Origin: a virus
Reading direction: 5' to 3' (one strand)
Virus record (IMG/VR): IMGVR_UViG_3300042563_002444
Location: 1-21,708 of that record
Length of the DNA stretch: 21,708 bases
Position numbers and translations under genes: made by a program. The notes under the pieces were generated by a model, which was given only the letters and a program-made list of their open reading frames with translations, was not told the DNA's origin and ran no database searches. Below are positions 1 through 6,348 of the stretch, piece after piece. Within the stretch, counting starts at the first letter, position 1. The number at the start of each line of letters is the position of its first letter.

Positions 1-450
1 CACAAGTTTCTCACATGTCAATATATGAACTATGCAGTTCTAGAAAAACATACAAAAATCCCAGTAAACTTAAACTCTATTAAGAGAGCGCCTCGTATTT
101 TTCAAGATATTCGCGAGTTAGAAACATTGTTTGGTTTTGAACCAGACGGTAAATTCCCGCCATCTGTTGATGAATATGCTGCTCATGTTACTGCGCTTGC
201 GGAAAAAAATGACAACCAATCTCTACTAGCTCATATGTATGTTCGCCATTTTGGTGAGTTGCATGGTGGCCAAATGATTAAGAAAAAGATTCCAGGTAAT
301 GGGATTATGTATGAATTTGACGGTGATACTAAAGTTCTAATTGAAGAATTTAGAAAACTACTTAATGATGACATGGCCGATGAAGCAAAAATCTGTTTTG
401 ATTTTGCATCAAAATTGTTTGATGAATTATCTCTGGAAATCAAAGAATAA
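1..450 (+). CDS. hemO: Heme oxygenase (biliverdin-producing), 5' end outside the window
   Basis: Heme oxygenase opens heme to biliverdin IX-alpha, iron and CO using reduced ferredoxin. The reading frame is open from base 1, and the codons before the first ATG (25) encode HKFLTCQY, which fits the family helix before a YxVLE-type segment. The gene is therefore probably cut by the window edge, and the N-terminal heme-ligand histidine is not visible. The best signature is LLAHMYVRHFGELHGGQ (about 211-261), matching the distal-helix pattern (Ahx-Y-x-RYLGDLSGGQ) of cyanobacterial HO1. It is followed by KKI, an MYEFDG segment and a C-terminal helix with FRKLLNDDMADEA. These are family knowledge compared from memory. 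The bilin reductase gene 400 bases downstream supports the call. Stop TAA at 448-450. Confidence 0.85.
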   Translation, partial: HKFLTCQYMNYAVLEKHTKIPVNLNSIKRAPRIFQDIRELETLFGFEPDGKFPPSVDEYAAHVTALAEKNDNQSLLAHMYVRHFGELHGGQMIKKKIPGNGIMYEFDGDTKVLIEEFRKLLNDDMADEAKICFDFASKLFDELSLEIKE

Positions 451-457
451 TTTTTTG

Positions 458-485
458 TTGACACACTCACACACTAGTATATAAT
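458..485 (+). promoter_or_regulatory. Strong sigma70-like promoter (TTGACA-N16-TATAAT)
   Basis: A consensus -35 box TTGACA (458-463) and a consensus -10 box TATAAT (480-485) are separated by 16 bases in the 69-base gap after the heme oxygenase stop. Expected start of transcription is near 492, leaving a short leader before the ATG at 520. A perfect host-type promoter implies early transcription of the following genes, including the bilin reductase. Confidence 0.8.
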
Positions 486-519
486 CTTTATATGGGACAA
501 TAAAATAAGGAGAAATCTT

Positions 520-723
520 ATGCAGTTTGAAGATGAAACCGTATCGTTCGAAGAACTCGAACTAATTAAAAATACAGCAAAAGCCAATAGATTGTTGCGA
601 AGCGAATCTGCAAGAACGAAGCGAAAAGAATTAAAGCAAATTCGCGAAACTAAAATTCTCAATGAATGGGCTAGACAACGTAGAGAGCGTAAACAAAATG
701 CAAAACAAAATCACAACACTTAA
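520..723 (+). CDS. Small basic, highly charged phage protein of unknown function
   Basis: A 67-residue protein, not recognised. The N-terminal third is acidic (EDETVSFEELE) and the rest is very basic with many Arg/Lys/Glu, predicted to be one long helix. The start is well supported: AAGGAG lies at a good distance before the ATG at 520, and the gene is the first behind the strong promoter at 458-485. It overlaps the next gene by 26 bases. The charge pattern would suit binding nucleic acid or RNA polymerase, but nothing seen proves this. Confidence 0.6.
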   Translation: MQFEDETVSFEELELIKNTAKANRLLRSESARTKRKELKQIRETKILNEWARQRRERKQNAKQNHNT

Positions 724-883
724 TGTAGAAGAAGATCCTCTTACTGGGGATTTTTTTCTGCAGCTTACAGATGAAATATGCGAAGAGCTAGGATGGACCG
801 TTGGTGATACTCTTATATGGGAAGAACTACCAAACAATTCTTGGTCAATAAAGAAAAAAGATAATGTACCCGCTGTGGAATAG
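698..883 (+). CDS. Small phage protein, possible AbrB-like swapped-hairpin fold
   Basis: I chose the ATG at 698, which gives 61 residues starting MQNKITTLNVEED. The frame extends upstream to an ATG at 662, but that would lie deeper inside the previous gene and its extra residues look like read-through of that gene. A GAGAG ribosome site sits at 683-687. The pattern LNVEEDPLTGDFFLQLTDEICEELGWTVGDTLIWEE, with a repeated beta-Leu-Gly-W-GD arrangement, recalls small AbrB/SpoVT-like beta-hairpin proteins and similar small proteins common in T4-like marine phages. DNA binding is possible but not shown. It overlaps the bilin reductase start by 20 bases, suggesting coupled translation. Confidence 0.6.
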   Translation: MQNKITTLNVEEDPLTGDFFLQLTDEICEELGWTVGDTLIWEELPNNSWSIKKKDNVPAVE

Positions 884-1547
884 ATTAAACGAATATGCTG
901 AGTATATTAATAGCCGCTTTAATGATAAGTTTCAGCGTTATGACAATCCAAAGTATACTGAAGATCTTCATTTTAAAGATTGGAATGATACTTTCTGGAA
1001 ATCGGAATTAATAGATAAAGCACATCTTAAAACTATTGCACCTAAAGACGGCAAAGGTTTGTGGTTAATGCATATTAATATTTTTCCAAAAACAGGAATT
1101 GAACTTCCTGTTCTAGGTTTTGATATTGTAGCAGGTCCTAAAAAGATTACGGGTTCTTTTATGGACTTTTCTCCATTACATGGTTTTTCACATCCATATA
1201 CAAAATATATGGAGACAAAGGTAAAAGATCTTGAATGGAATAAGCAGAGAGAATTGCCACCTTGGGCTAAAGAGATTTTTTCAGAGAACATGATTGCGGT
1301 TGGCAATATTAATACTGAAGAAGAATTAGAGCAATTTATTAAAGTAACGAGTGATTTACTTAATTACTATTTGGATAACTTAGAAAAAGATGCTGTTAAA
1401 GCTGAACGCGATACTAAGCCAATTCTAAATAAGTATTGTTCTAACCAAAAGCTAAATCCTCATTTGCATAGATCTATTCTTGCTATGGGAATTTCTGAAG
1501 AAGATAAAAACCTATACGTAAATAACGTATTGTTTGAGGAATTATAA
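864..1547 (+). CDS. pcyX: Ferredoxin-dependent bilin reductase, PcyA-like (probable PcyX)
   Basis: A 227-residue enzyme of the family that reduces biliverdin with electrons from ferredoxin. Compared from memory with Synechocystis PcyA, it shares LPxxGxDIVAGP, the DFSPL strand, QRELPPWxxEIFSE, a TEEE segment and the C-terminal YC-Q-N ... VLF block. Catalytic Asp105 of PcyA aligns with D87 and His88 with H70. Glu76, which PcyA needs to reduce the outer vinyl group, aligns with K56 (AHLK instead of HLE). PebS, the cyanophage enzyme, has Asn at the His88 position, so this protein is PcyA-like rather than PebS-like. That matches PcyX from oceanic phage contigs, reported to make phycoerythrobilin. 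Start at 864 overlaps the preceding gene; the ribosome site is weak. Length is close to family members (about 230-250). Confidence 0.85.
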   Translation: MYPLWNRLNEYAEYINSRFNDKFQRYDNPKYTEDLHFKDWNDTFWKSELIDKAHLKTIAPKDGKGLWLMHINIFPKTGIELPVLGFDIVAGPKKITGSFMDFSPLHGFSHPYTKYMETKVKDLEWNKQRELPPWAKEIFSENMIAVGNINTEEELEQFIKVTSDLLNYYLDNLEKDAVKAERDTKPILNKYCSNQKLNPHLHRSILAMGISEEDKNLYVNNVLFEEL

Positions 1548-1548
1548 A

Positions 1549-2472
1549 ATGAAAATTGCAGTATGCTCTGATGTCCATTTAGAATTTGGACCTATTACAC
1601 TTCAAAATACTGAAGGCGCTGACGTGTTAATCTTGTCGGGTGACATCTGTGTCGCTAATGATTTGAATGATCGTGCAGATCCTGCAATTCTTGGCATGAC
1701 AAACAAGAGTAATATCTATCATGACTTCTTTCAGAATTGCTGCCGCGAATTTAAGCACGTTGTTTACATCTCCGGTAATCACGAGCATTATAACGGTGAT
1801 TTTGCACTAACTTATTCTAGACTAAAAGAAAAACTAAGTTACTTAACTAACTTGCATATCCTTGAAAAAGAATATGTTACGTTTGATGATGTTACTTTTA
1901 TTGCTGGAACTCTTTGGACTGATATGAACAAAGAAGATCCAAGTACTCTGTATGCAATTAAAGGTTATATGAATGACTATAGAATCATCAAAGATACTTC
2001 TACTCTAGTAACATACAAAGCTCATATCTTAAAAGATAAGCCAGTTGGAATGACTGACGAAGAATGGATTGCATTGCCTTATGATGAACGTCATACTGTT
2101 GAATTTAAGACGCGTACAGGATCATTCACGCCGACAAAGTCTGTTGAAGAACATAAAGCTATGTTAGACTTTATTGATGCAACCGTAAAAGGATTGCCAA
2201 ACGAAAAGTTTGTAGTAGTTGGACACCATGCTCCTTGTAAGCTTTCAGTTAAGCCAGAATACGAAGATGACACGATGGTTAATGGTGCTTATTCTTCTGA
2301 TTTGTCAGAGTTTATTCTTGATCGCCCACAAATTAAAGTATGGACACACGGGCATACTCATGACAAATATGATTATATGGTTGGTTCTACTCGTGTTATT
2401 TGTAATCCTCGCGGTTACATCAAATATCAAGAAATCGCAGATAATTTTGAATTACAATATTTTGAGGTGTAA
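1549..2472 (+). CDS. Calcineurin-like metallophosphoesterase
   Basis: A 307-residue two-metal phosphoesterase with every family motif: SDVH (D8, H10), SGD (D32), SGNHE (N77, H78), VGHH (H226, H227) and HGHTH (H267, H269). Such enzymes cleave phosphomono- or diesters; the substrate (nucleotide, RNA or DNA end, or protein) cannot be told from sequence. The start at 1549 is supported by GAGGA at 1536-1540. The in-frame TTG at 1534 lies before this site and is rejected. The gene follows the bilin reductase stop by one base, so the two are probably co-transcribed. All metal ligands being present argues for an active enzyme. Confidence 0.85.
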   Translation: MKIAVCSDVHLEFGPITLQNTEGADVLILSGDICVANDLNDRADPAILGMTNKSNIYHDFFQNCCREFKHVVYISGNHEHYNGDFALTYSRLKEKLSYLTNLHILEKEYVTFDDVTFIAGTLWTDMNKEDPSTLYAIKGYMNDYRIIKDTSTLVTYKAHILKDKPVGMTDEEWIALPYDERHTVEFKTRTGSFTPTKSVEEHKAMLDFIDATVKGLPNEKFVVVGHHAPCKLSVKPEYEDDTMVNGAYSSDLSEFILDRPQIKVWTHGHTHDKYDYMVGSTRVICNPRGYIKYQEIADNFELQYFEV

Positions 2473-2474
2473 AT

Positions 2475-2900
2475 ATGGTTGATATGATTAGTAGTTATGA
2501 CGTCTTTACTAAACGTATGGAAGAAAAATATCCAAAAATGTTTTCTGGGCCGTATGGTGGCTTTTGTGTAGGCGAAGGTTGGTATCATATTATTGAATTA
2601 CTGTTTGAGCATATTCAAACACATATTGATTGGAATAATGCACGAGCTGAAAGACATCCGGATCTTTGTTATAAACCAATTGAGCAAGTTGTAGTTGAAC
2701 AAATTAAAGAAAAGTTTGGTGGCTTGCGCTTTTACTATAGAGGCGGCAACGATACTATTGCTGGTATGATTGCTATGGCAGAAACTTGGGCTGAACATAC
2801 ATGTGAAACTTGTGGTGATCTAGGTAAGCGTCGCTCAGGCGGTTGGATTCGTACACTATGCGATAAACATGAAGAAAAACGCCAAGCTACTATCTCTTAA
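2475..2900 (+). CDS. Conserved phage protein with a small zinc-binding motif
   Basis: A 141-residue protein of a type I recognise as widespread in phages but without known function. Typical features are FGGFxVGEGWYHII (28-40), QIKEKFGGLRFYY (76-88) and a C-terminal zinc-ribbon-like C-x2-C-x15-C-x2-H (C110, C113, C129, H132) containing RSGGWIRTLCDKH. The start at 2475 follows GAGGTG, and the gene begins two bases after the phosphoesterase stop. It overlaps the next gene by 32 bases. A structural zinc site is inferred from the cysteine and histidine spacing only. Confidence 0.7.
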   Translation: MVDMISSYDVFTKRMEEKYPKMFSGPYGGFCVGEGWYHIIELLFEHIQTHIDWNNARAERHPDLCYKPIEQVVVEQIKEKFGGLRFYYRGGNDTIAGMIAMAETWAEHTCETCGDLGKRRSGGWIRTLCDKHEEKRQATIS

Positions 2901-3168
2901 GACGTGGGATGAATGGGAGTCTGACGGCTTCCATGTTATTCGTGGCCAAAGAGCTACGGCATATAACTCAAATAATAAAGCTTTATTTGATAAATCGCAA
3001 GTAACTAAAACTATTCATCATTCATACAATGAACGAAAACATGTTACTGAGGTAAGTCGCAATAGTGAACCAAAACCAGAGTATGTTTATTACGCCGATG
3101 GTTCTGGATATGTAAATTATGGCGGCCCATGTGGACCACTGTATTTTGATAGAAATGGAAACACATAA
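2869..3168 (+). CDS. Hypothetical phage protein
   Basis: A 99-residue protein, not firmly recognised. The core WESDGFHVIRGQRATAYNSNNKALFDKSQV resembles short 'GY-V-RGQKAtg-n--G--LF---QV' segments found in small phage proteins. The C-terminus is rich in Tyr and Gly (YVYYADGSGYVNYGGPCGP). Start at 2869 overlaps the preceding gene by 32 bases in another frame; no later in-frame ATG exists that would remove the overlap. The stop overlaps the following ATG (TAATG). Confidence 0.6.
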   Translation: MKKNAKLLSLKTWDEWESDGFHVIRGQRATAYNSNNKALFDKSQVTKTIHHSYNERKHVTEVSRNSEPKPEYVYYADGSGYVNYGGPCGPLYFDRNGNT

Positions 3169-3383
3169 TGAGATTCTGGACCATTGTTTATCCCGGTGAT
3201 AACAACGAAGTAATTTACGAAACGTTATCTGACGCAGAGATTATTGCTACATACTGGAATCACTGGTACGGAAAAATGTGTGAAAAGTTTGGTAAAGACC
3301 ATGTTGATGCGCATTACTGCAAGCAAGACTGTATTGACGACTGGACAGTTGTGCACTGGGCTGTGGAGAGTAAAGATGACTAA
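3168..3383 (+). CDS. Hypothetical phage protein, Trp-rich
   Basis: A 71-residue protein rich in Trp and acidic residues (RFWTIVYPGD, SDAEIIATYWNHWYGKM, CKQDCIDDWTVVHWAVE). It is not assigned to a family by me. The start overlaps the previous stop by one base and the end overlaps the next gene by 8 bases, typical of a translationally coupled phage operon. Confidence 0.6.
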   Translation: MRFWTIVYPGDNNEVIYETLSDAEIIATYWNHWYGKMCEKFGKDHVDAHYCKQDCIDDWTVVHWAVESKDD

Positions 3384-3576
3384 AATACAAGATTTGTTAA
3401 ACCTTGAAGCAACATTGTCTAATAATGGACAAAAAGATTCTGAAGAATATCGTCAAGCGCATATTGAGATCAAGCAACTACGCGGTACTGAAGCCCCAGT
3501 TTGTTGGGGCGACGATGACTGCTCAACATTAATCTTGTCTCAATGTCCTTGGCGCATAGACTGCTATAAGGAATAA
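3376..3576 (+). CDS. Small cysteine-rich conserved phage protein
   Basis: The start at 3376 (MTKIQDLLNLEATL) is chosen because GGAG lies at 3365-3368; the frame is open further upstream but that part is a shadow of the preceding gene. The protein has 66 residues: an N-terminal helix, then a cysteine cluster CWGDDDCSTxxLSQCPWRIDC. I remember this C-x5-C-(x)n-CPWRIDC arrangement as recurrent in T4-like phages. Four cysteines in about 21 residues suggest a metal or Fe-S site; function unknown. Confidence 0.65.
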   Translation: MTKIQDLLNLEATLSNNGQKDSEEYRQAHIEIKQLRGTEAPVCWGDDDCSTLILSQCPWRIDCYKE

Positions 3577-3579
3577 GTT

Positions 3580-3807
3580 TTGCAAAGAATAAATCGCGAT
3601 GACACTGAACATGGTGTCGAATATTATAAAGCCAGCGAAGTAGATGATAAAATTAAATCTAATGCAGCTTGGGCGACTTTCATGTGCGCGCAATTGGTAG
3701 CAATCGAACGCGCCGAGTGCTCAAAGATTGCTAAGGGTTGGGTAAGACAATATGATGACGTTGCTGCGTCAATTTCTAGATCTATTGAAGCAAGAGGTAA
3801 TGAGTGA
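3580..3807 (+). CDS. Hypothetical phage protein with TTG start
   Basis: A 75-residue protein, mostly helical and charged, not recognised. The only sensible start is TTG at 3580, placed six bases after AAGGAA (3568-3573). The first ATG in frame comes about 35 codons later and would remove most of the protein. The central part (WATFMCAQLVAIERAECSKIAKGW) is a probable amphipathic helix. The stop overlaps the GTG of the next small gene (GTGA). Confidence 0.5.
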   Translation: MQRINRDDTEHGVEYYKASEVDDKIKSNAAWATFMCAQLVAIERAECSKIAKGWVRQYDDVAASISRSIEARGNE

Positions 3808-3902
3808 ACTGGGAAAAGCTACAATTTTTAATTACTTGTGTAATGTTTATAGCAACATTAATTGGATTTCTTGCAATAATATTTACATGGATTAGTGCAT
3901 AA
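3804..3902 (+). CDS. 32-residue single-span membrane peptide
   Basis: Too short for routine gene calling. A GTG at 3804 overlaps the previous stop (GTGA), six bases after GAGG at 3794-3797. The product is MNWEKLQFLITCVM followed by FIATLIGFLAIIFTWISA, one clear hydrophobic helix of about 22 residues with a short charged N-terminus. An alternative ATG at 3800 in another frame gives a peptide without such a pattern. Small membrane peptides of this sort are common in T4-like early regions; role unknown. Confidence 0.5.
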   Translation: MNWEKLQFLITCVMFIATLIGFLAIIFTWISA

Positions 3903-3907
3903 ACTAG

Positions 3908-3936
3908 TTGACAGTTTATAGTTTTTGTTATATAAT
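3908..3936 (+). promoter_or_regulatory. Perfect sigma70-like promoter (TTGACA-N17-TATAAT)
   Basis: TTGACA at 3908-3913 and TATAAT at 3931-3936 are separated by the optimal 17 bases in the intergenic gap 3903-3988. The expected transcription start is near 3943. It would drive the gene at 3989 and the gp33-gp59-(gp32) group behind it. Confidence 0.85.
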
Positions 3937-3988
3937 AGATATAACAAGTGGTATTGCCGCTTGATTGTTTAAACATAAAGGAAAAATA

Positions 3989-4201
3989 ATGAAGAAGGGT
4001 ACTATACCAAGAACTATTGTTACTGAAAAAGCTGGTAAACGCTTAGCAGTAGATTATTTTGAAACTACAACAGGTTCGGGCGTTCGATATTATGTTAATG
4101 ACGTTCTTGTTGAAGAAAAACTTTTTGAAGGCAAAAGTATTCATTGGGCACAATCTGCGGCTCATCATTGGCTAGATGCTATTAAACCTCTAAACGGATA
4201 A
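3989..4201 (+). CDS. Hypothetical phage protein at the head of the replication operon
   Basis: A 70-residue protein starting MKKGTIPRTIVTEKAGKRLAV. I start it at the ATG at 3989, six bases after AAAGGA (3977-3982), rather than the upstream TTG at 3965 which lies ahead of that ribosome site. It contains a beta-type segment (VDYFETTTGSGVRYYVNDVLVEEKLF) and a C-terminal helix. Being first behind the promoter at 3908-3936 and next to gp33 suggests a regulatory or replication role, but I do not recognise the family. T4 has dsbA in this place; I see no convincing likeness. Confidence 0.6.
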   Translation: MKKGTIPRTIVTEKAGKRLAVDYFETTTGSGVRYYVNDVLVEEKLFEGKSIHWAQSAAHHWLDAIKPLNG

Positions 4202-4205
4202 TATA

Positions 4206-4442
4206 ATGGCAATTGTACCAAGAACACCAGAAAAAGTTCATCACGAAATCCAAGAAATGCTATCAAAAGGTGTAAATTATATTGATGCTCTTGTGGAGTA
4301 TGCAAGAATAAATCATTTAGAAATTGAAACAGTTGCCGACATTGTTAAAAAATCTTCTATCTTAAAAGAAAAAGTAAGAAGCGAAGCAGTTGAATTAAGA
4401 ATGGTATATGACGATGATCAAGACATCACAAAGTTATGCTAA
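4206..4442 (+). CDS. 33: Late-promoter transcription coactivator gp33
   Basis: In T4, gp33 bridges the sliding clamp and RNA polymerase at TATAAATA late promoters. This 78-residue protein carries the helix pattern I associate with gp33 of marine T4-like phages: GVNYIDALVEYARINHLEIETVADIVKKSSILKEKVRSEAVELRMV, followed by an acidic tail DDDQDITKL. Position is strong support: it lies directly before gp59 and gp32, as in T4 (33-59-32). The abundance of late-promoter boxes in the window shows the phage needs such a factor. T4 gp33 is somewhat longer (112 residues). Its 3' end overlaps gp59 by 35 bases. Confidence 0.75.
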   Translation: MAIVPRTPEKVHHEIQEMLSKGVNYIDALVEYARINHLEIETVADIVKKSSILKEKVRSEAVELRMVYDDDQDITKLC

Positions 4443-5016
4443 TGATGATTCATTTCATTGGTATGTAAAATACCTTGCAATGAAGAAACATTTTACAACT
4501 GATGGATATGATTATCACAAATATAATGGAAAAATAAGAGCATCATTTGACACGTTTAGAACTAGGAATGATGCTTACTTTTTCGAAAAGCTATCTAATA
4601 AAGAAAATCCAGAAAAGTTAATGGTGGCTAATATGGTCATCAAACCAAATGTCTGGATTCGTGAAATCGTAGAACAAGAAGGTGAAGATCGGTATATTGA
4701 TTGGCAAAGAAAAATAGATTCTTTGTCTCGCGTCTTTAAAACAGATCTAAATCTTCTTGACGATAACTTTCAAGCTAATTTTACTTCAGTAAATGGACAA
4801 CATCCTTTTATTATGACTATGTACTTACAGAAGAAAATCAGTCTTGAAACATTTAGTATCATTGCGAAAATATCTAATATTTTTCCTTATTGGGAAAAAG
4901 AAATAGTTGACAAAATCGTAGCACGTGATATAATTAGGCTAATAAAGAAGTATAAACCTTTTTTAGAAATTGATGAAAAAAAGTTTAAAGATATCGTACG
5001 TGAACGCTTTTTCTGA
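4408..5016 (+). CDS. 59: Helicase loader gp59
   Basis: T4 gp59 binds branched DNA and gp32 and loads the gp41 helicase. This 202-residue protein (T4: 217) shows the same run of features: YVKYLAMKKHFTTDGYDYHKYNGKIRASFDTF, RNDAYFFEKLS, VANMVIKPNVWIREI, and later MTMYLQKKISLETFSII, comparable to T4 YLMIKQHM...YDVIKYN, RRDKYFFQKLSEK, SNLVANQDAWIGDI and LQSNIISFETFIL. The start is ATG 4408 or ATG 4414; the second (MIKTSQ) looks more like T4 (MIKLRM), but both lack a strong ribosome site and rely on coupling to gp33. gp32 follows, completing the T4 order. Confidence 0.85.
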   Translation: MTMIKTSQSYANDDSFHWYVKYLAMKKHFTTDGYDYHKYNGKIRASFDTFRTRNDAYFFEKLSNKENPEKLMVANMVIKPNVWIREIVEQEGEDRYIDWQRKIDSLSRVFKTDLNLLDDNFQANFTSVNGQHPFIMTMYLQKKISLETFSIIAKISNIFPYWEKEIVDKIVARDIIRLIKKYKPFLEIDEKKFKDIVRERFF

Positions 5017-5024
5017 TATAAATA
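5017..5024 (+). promoter_or_regulatory. T4-type late promoter (TATAAATA) upstream of gene 32
   Basis: A perfect TATAAATA lies just after the gp59 stop. With the usual spacing, transcription would begin near 5031, 70 bases before gene 32. A second, imperfect copy (TATAAATC) is at 5048-5055. T4 gene 32 is likewise served by several promoters including a late one. The rest of the gap to 5100 is AT-rich with no strong hairpin, ending in a good AGGAG ribosome site. Confidence 0.7.
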
Positions 5025-5100
5025 AGATTATGCAATTAAAACCTGCATATAAATCGCAATACAACAACGCTATATACAGCAAAACTAGGAGATAATTAAT

Positions 5101-6027
5101 ATGTCATTTGACGCACTTAAAAAGAATCGTTCAGCCTCCCTCGGCAAATTGAACGCACAGCTCGAAAAAATCTCAACAAAGAGCTACTCAGATCCCAACG
5201 AAGGTAAAATGTGGAAACCAACCCGCGATAAAGCAGGTAACGGTTTTGCAATTATCCGTTTCTTGCCTGCTCCTAAAGGTGAAGAAATGCCATTTGTTCG
5301 CGTATGGGATCACGGTTTCCAAGGCCCAACAGGTCTCTGGTACATCGAAAACTCTCTCACTACCATCAATCAAGACGACCCTGTTTCAGAATACAACGGC
5401 AAGTTGTGGAATTCTGGCTTGGATTCAGACAAAGAAATTGCTCGCAAGCAAAAGCGCCGCCTGAAATACGTTGCTAACGTTTACGTTATTAAAGATTCTG
5501 GTAATGCAGATAACGAAGGCAAAGTATTCATGTTTTCCTTCGGCAAAAAAATCTTCGACAAACTTAACGATCTAATGAATCCACAGTTTGAAGATGAAGC
5601 ACCGGTCAACCCGTTTGATCTTTGGGAAGGTGCTAACTTCCGTTTGAAAATCCGTCAATTCGAAGGATACCCAAACTACGATAAATCTGAATTTGATGCA
5701 CCGGGTCCTTTGTCTGATGACGAAGCAGAACTCGAACGTATTTACAACTCAGAGCATGCATTGCAAGAATTGATTGATCCTAAGAACTTTAAGTCTTACA
5801 ATGAGTTGAAAGCAAAACTTTACCGTGTTCTTGCTCTTGATGAAGAAGCTAGTGCTCCTTCTAAAGCAGCAGATGACAACGAGTTTGATCTAAGCAGCAT
5901 GGGTAATTCAGAAAAGGCTGCTCCAACTCCTACTTTAAAAGAAGCAAAATCTACTTCTAAGAAACCTGTTATGACAGATGACGACGATGACGATCTTTCT
6001 ATCTTTCAGGAACTAGCTAATGGCTAA
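5101..6027 (+). CDS. 32: Single-stranded DNA-binding protein gp32 (zinc ligands missing)
   Basis: gp32 coats single-stranded DNA during replication, recombination and repair. The 308-residue protein has a basic N-terminal LAST-like segment (KKNRSAS, 7-13), the core WKPTRDKAGNGFAIIRFLPAP, VWDHGF-LWYIEN, the YVANVYVIKD segment and NEGKVFMFSFGKKIFDKL, all matching T4 gp32. The flexible C-terminal tail ends in DDDDDD-LSIF, the usual acidic partner-binding tail. The T4 zinc ligands are H64, C77, C87 and C90; here the histidine (H71) remains but the cysteines are S85, D93 and S96, and the whole protein has no cysteine. RBS AGGAG precedes the ATG. Overlaps the next gene by 8 bases. Confidence 0.93.
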   Translation: MSFDALKKNRSASLGKLNAQLEKISTKSYSDPNEGKMWKPTRDKAGNGFAIIRFLPAPKGEEMPFVRVWDHGFQGPTGLWYIENSLTTINQDDPVSEYNGKLWNSGLDSDKEIARKQKRRLKYVANVYVIKDSGNADNEGKVFMFSFGKKIFDKLNDLMNPQFEDEAPVNPFDLWEGANFRLKIRQFEGYPNYDKSEFDAPGPLSDDEAELERIYNSEHALQELIDPKNFKSYNELKAKLYRVLALDEEASAPSKAADDNEFDLSSMGNSEKAAPTPTLKEAKSTSKKPVMTDDDDDDLSIFQELANG

Positions 6028-6346
6028 AAAACCTCATGAAGAGGTTTTAGATTATGACTTTGGTTTCAGCTTCATCGACGAAGAACTTCAAGAAAAAGAA
6101 GCTGAGGCCAAAGAAACTATTCAAAAAGTCAGTAGCGAAAAAGAGACGTTAAAAGAAAAATTAACAGACACTCAAGTAACTATTGACGATTTAGAATATC
6201 GTCTAAATCTTCTATACAAATCCATTACGCCATTCTTAGACAACTTGTGTAAGAACCCAGATAAATCAACAATTTTCTGGCCTGATCGAGTTAAAAAGAT
6301 TGAGGCGTATAAAAGTAAATTGCTTTCAATTGTAGAAGGAAAATAA
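6020..6346 (+). CDS. Coiled-coil protein conserved between gp32 and UvsX
   Basis: A 108-residue protein with an acidic N-terminus (YDFGFSFIDEE), a coiled coil at about 20-68 (ELQEKEAEAKETIQKVSSEKETLKEK...) and the C-terminal block FLDNLCKNPDKSTIFWPDRVKKIEAYKSKL. I recognise the NP-K-TI-WPDRV-KI-K-KL block as recurrent next to recombinase genes in marine T4-like phages, without an assigned function. The overlap with gp32 and the two-base gap to uvsX suggest it works with the recombination machinery. Confidence 0.75.
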   Translation: MAKKPHEEVLDYDFGFSFIDEELQEKEAEAKETIQKVSSEKETLKEKLTDTQVTIDDLEYRLNLLYKSITPFLDNLCKNPDKSTIFWPDRVKKIEAYKSKLLSIVEGK

Positions 6347-6348
6347 TT

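Noticed and set aside
1-1547. Cyanophage origin on the basis of pigment genes
   Set aside because: The bilin reductase is PcyA/PcyX-like, not PebS-like, and no photosystem or carbon-metabolism genes are seen. The host is left open, with proteobacteria favoured from published PcyX contexts.
3965-3988. TTG start extending the 3989 gene by 8 codons
   Set aside because: The AAAGGA ribosome site lies between the TTG and the ATG, so it can only serve the ATG at 3989.
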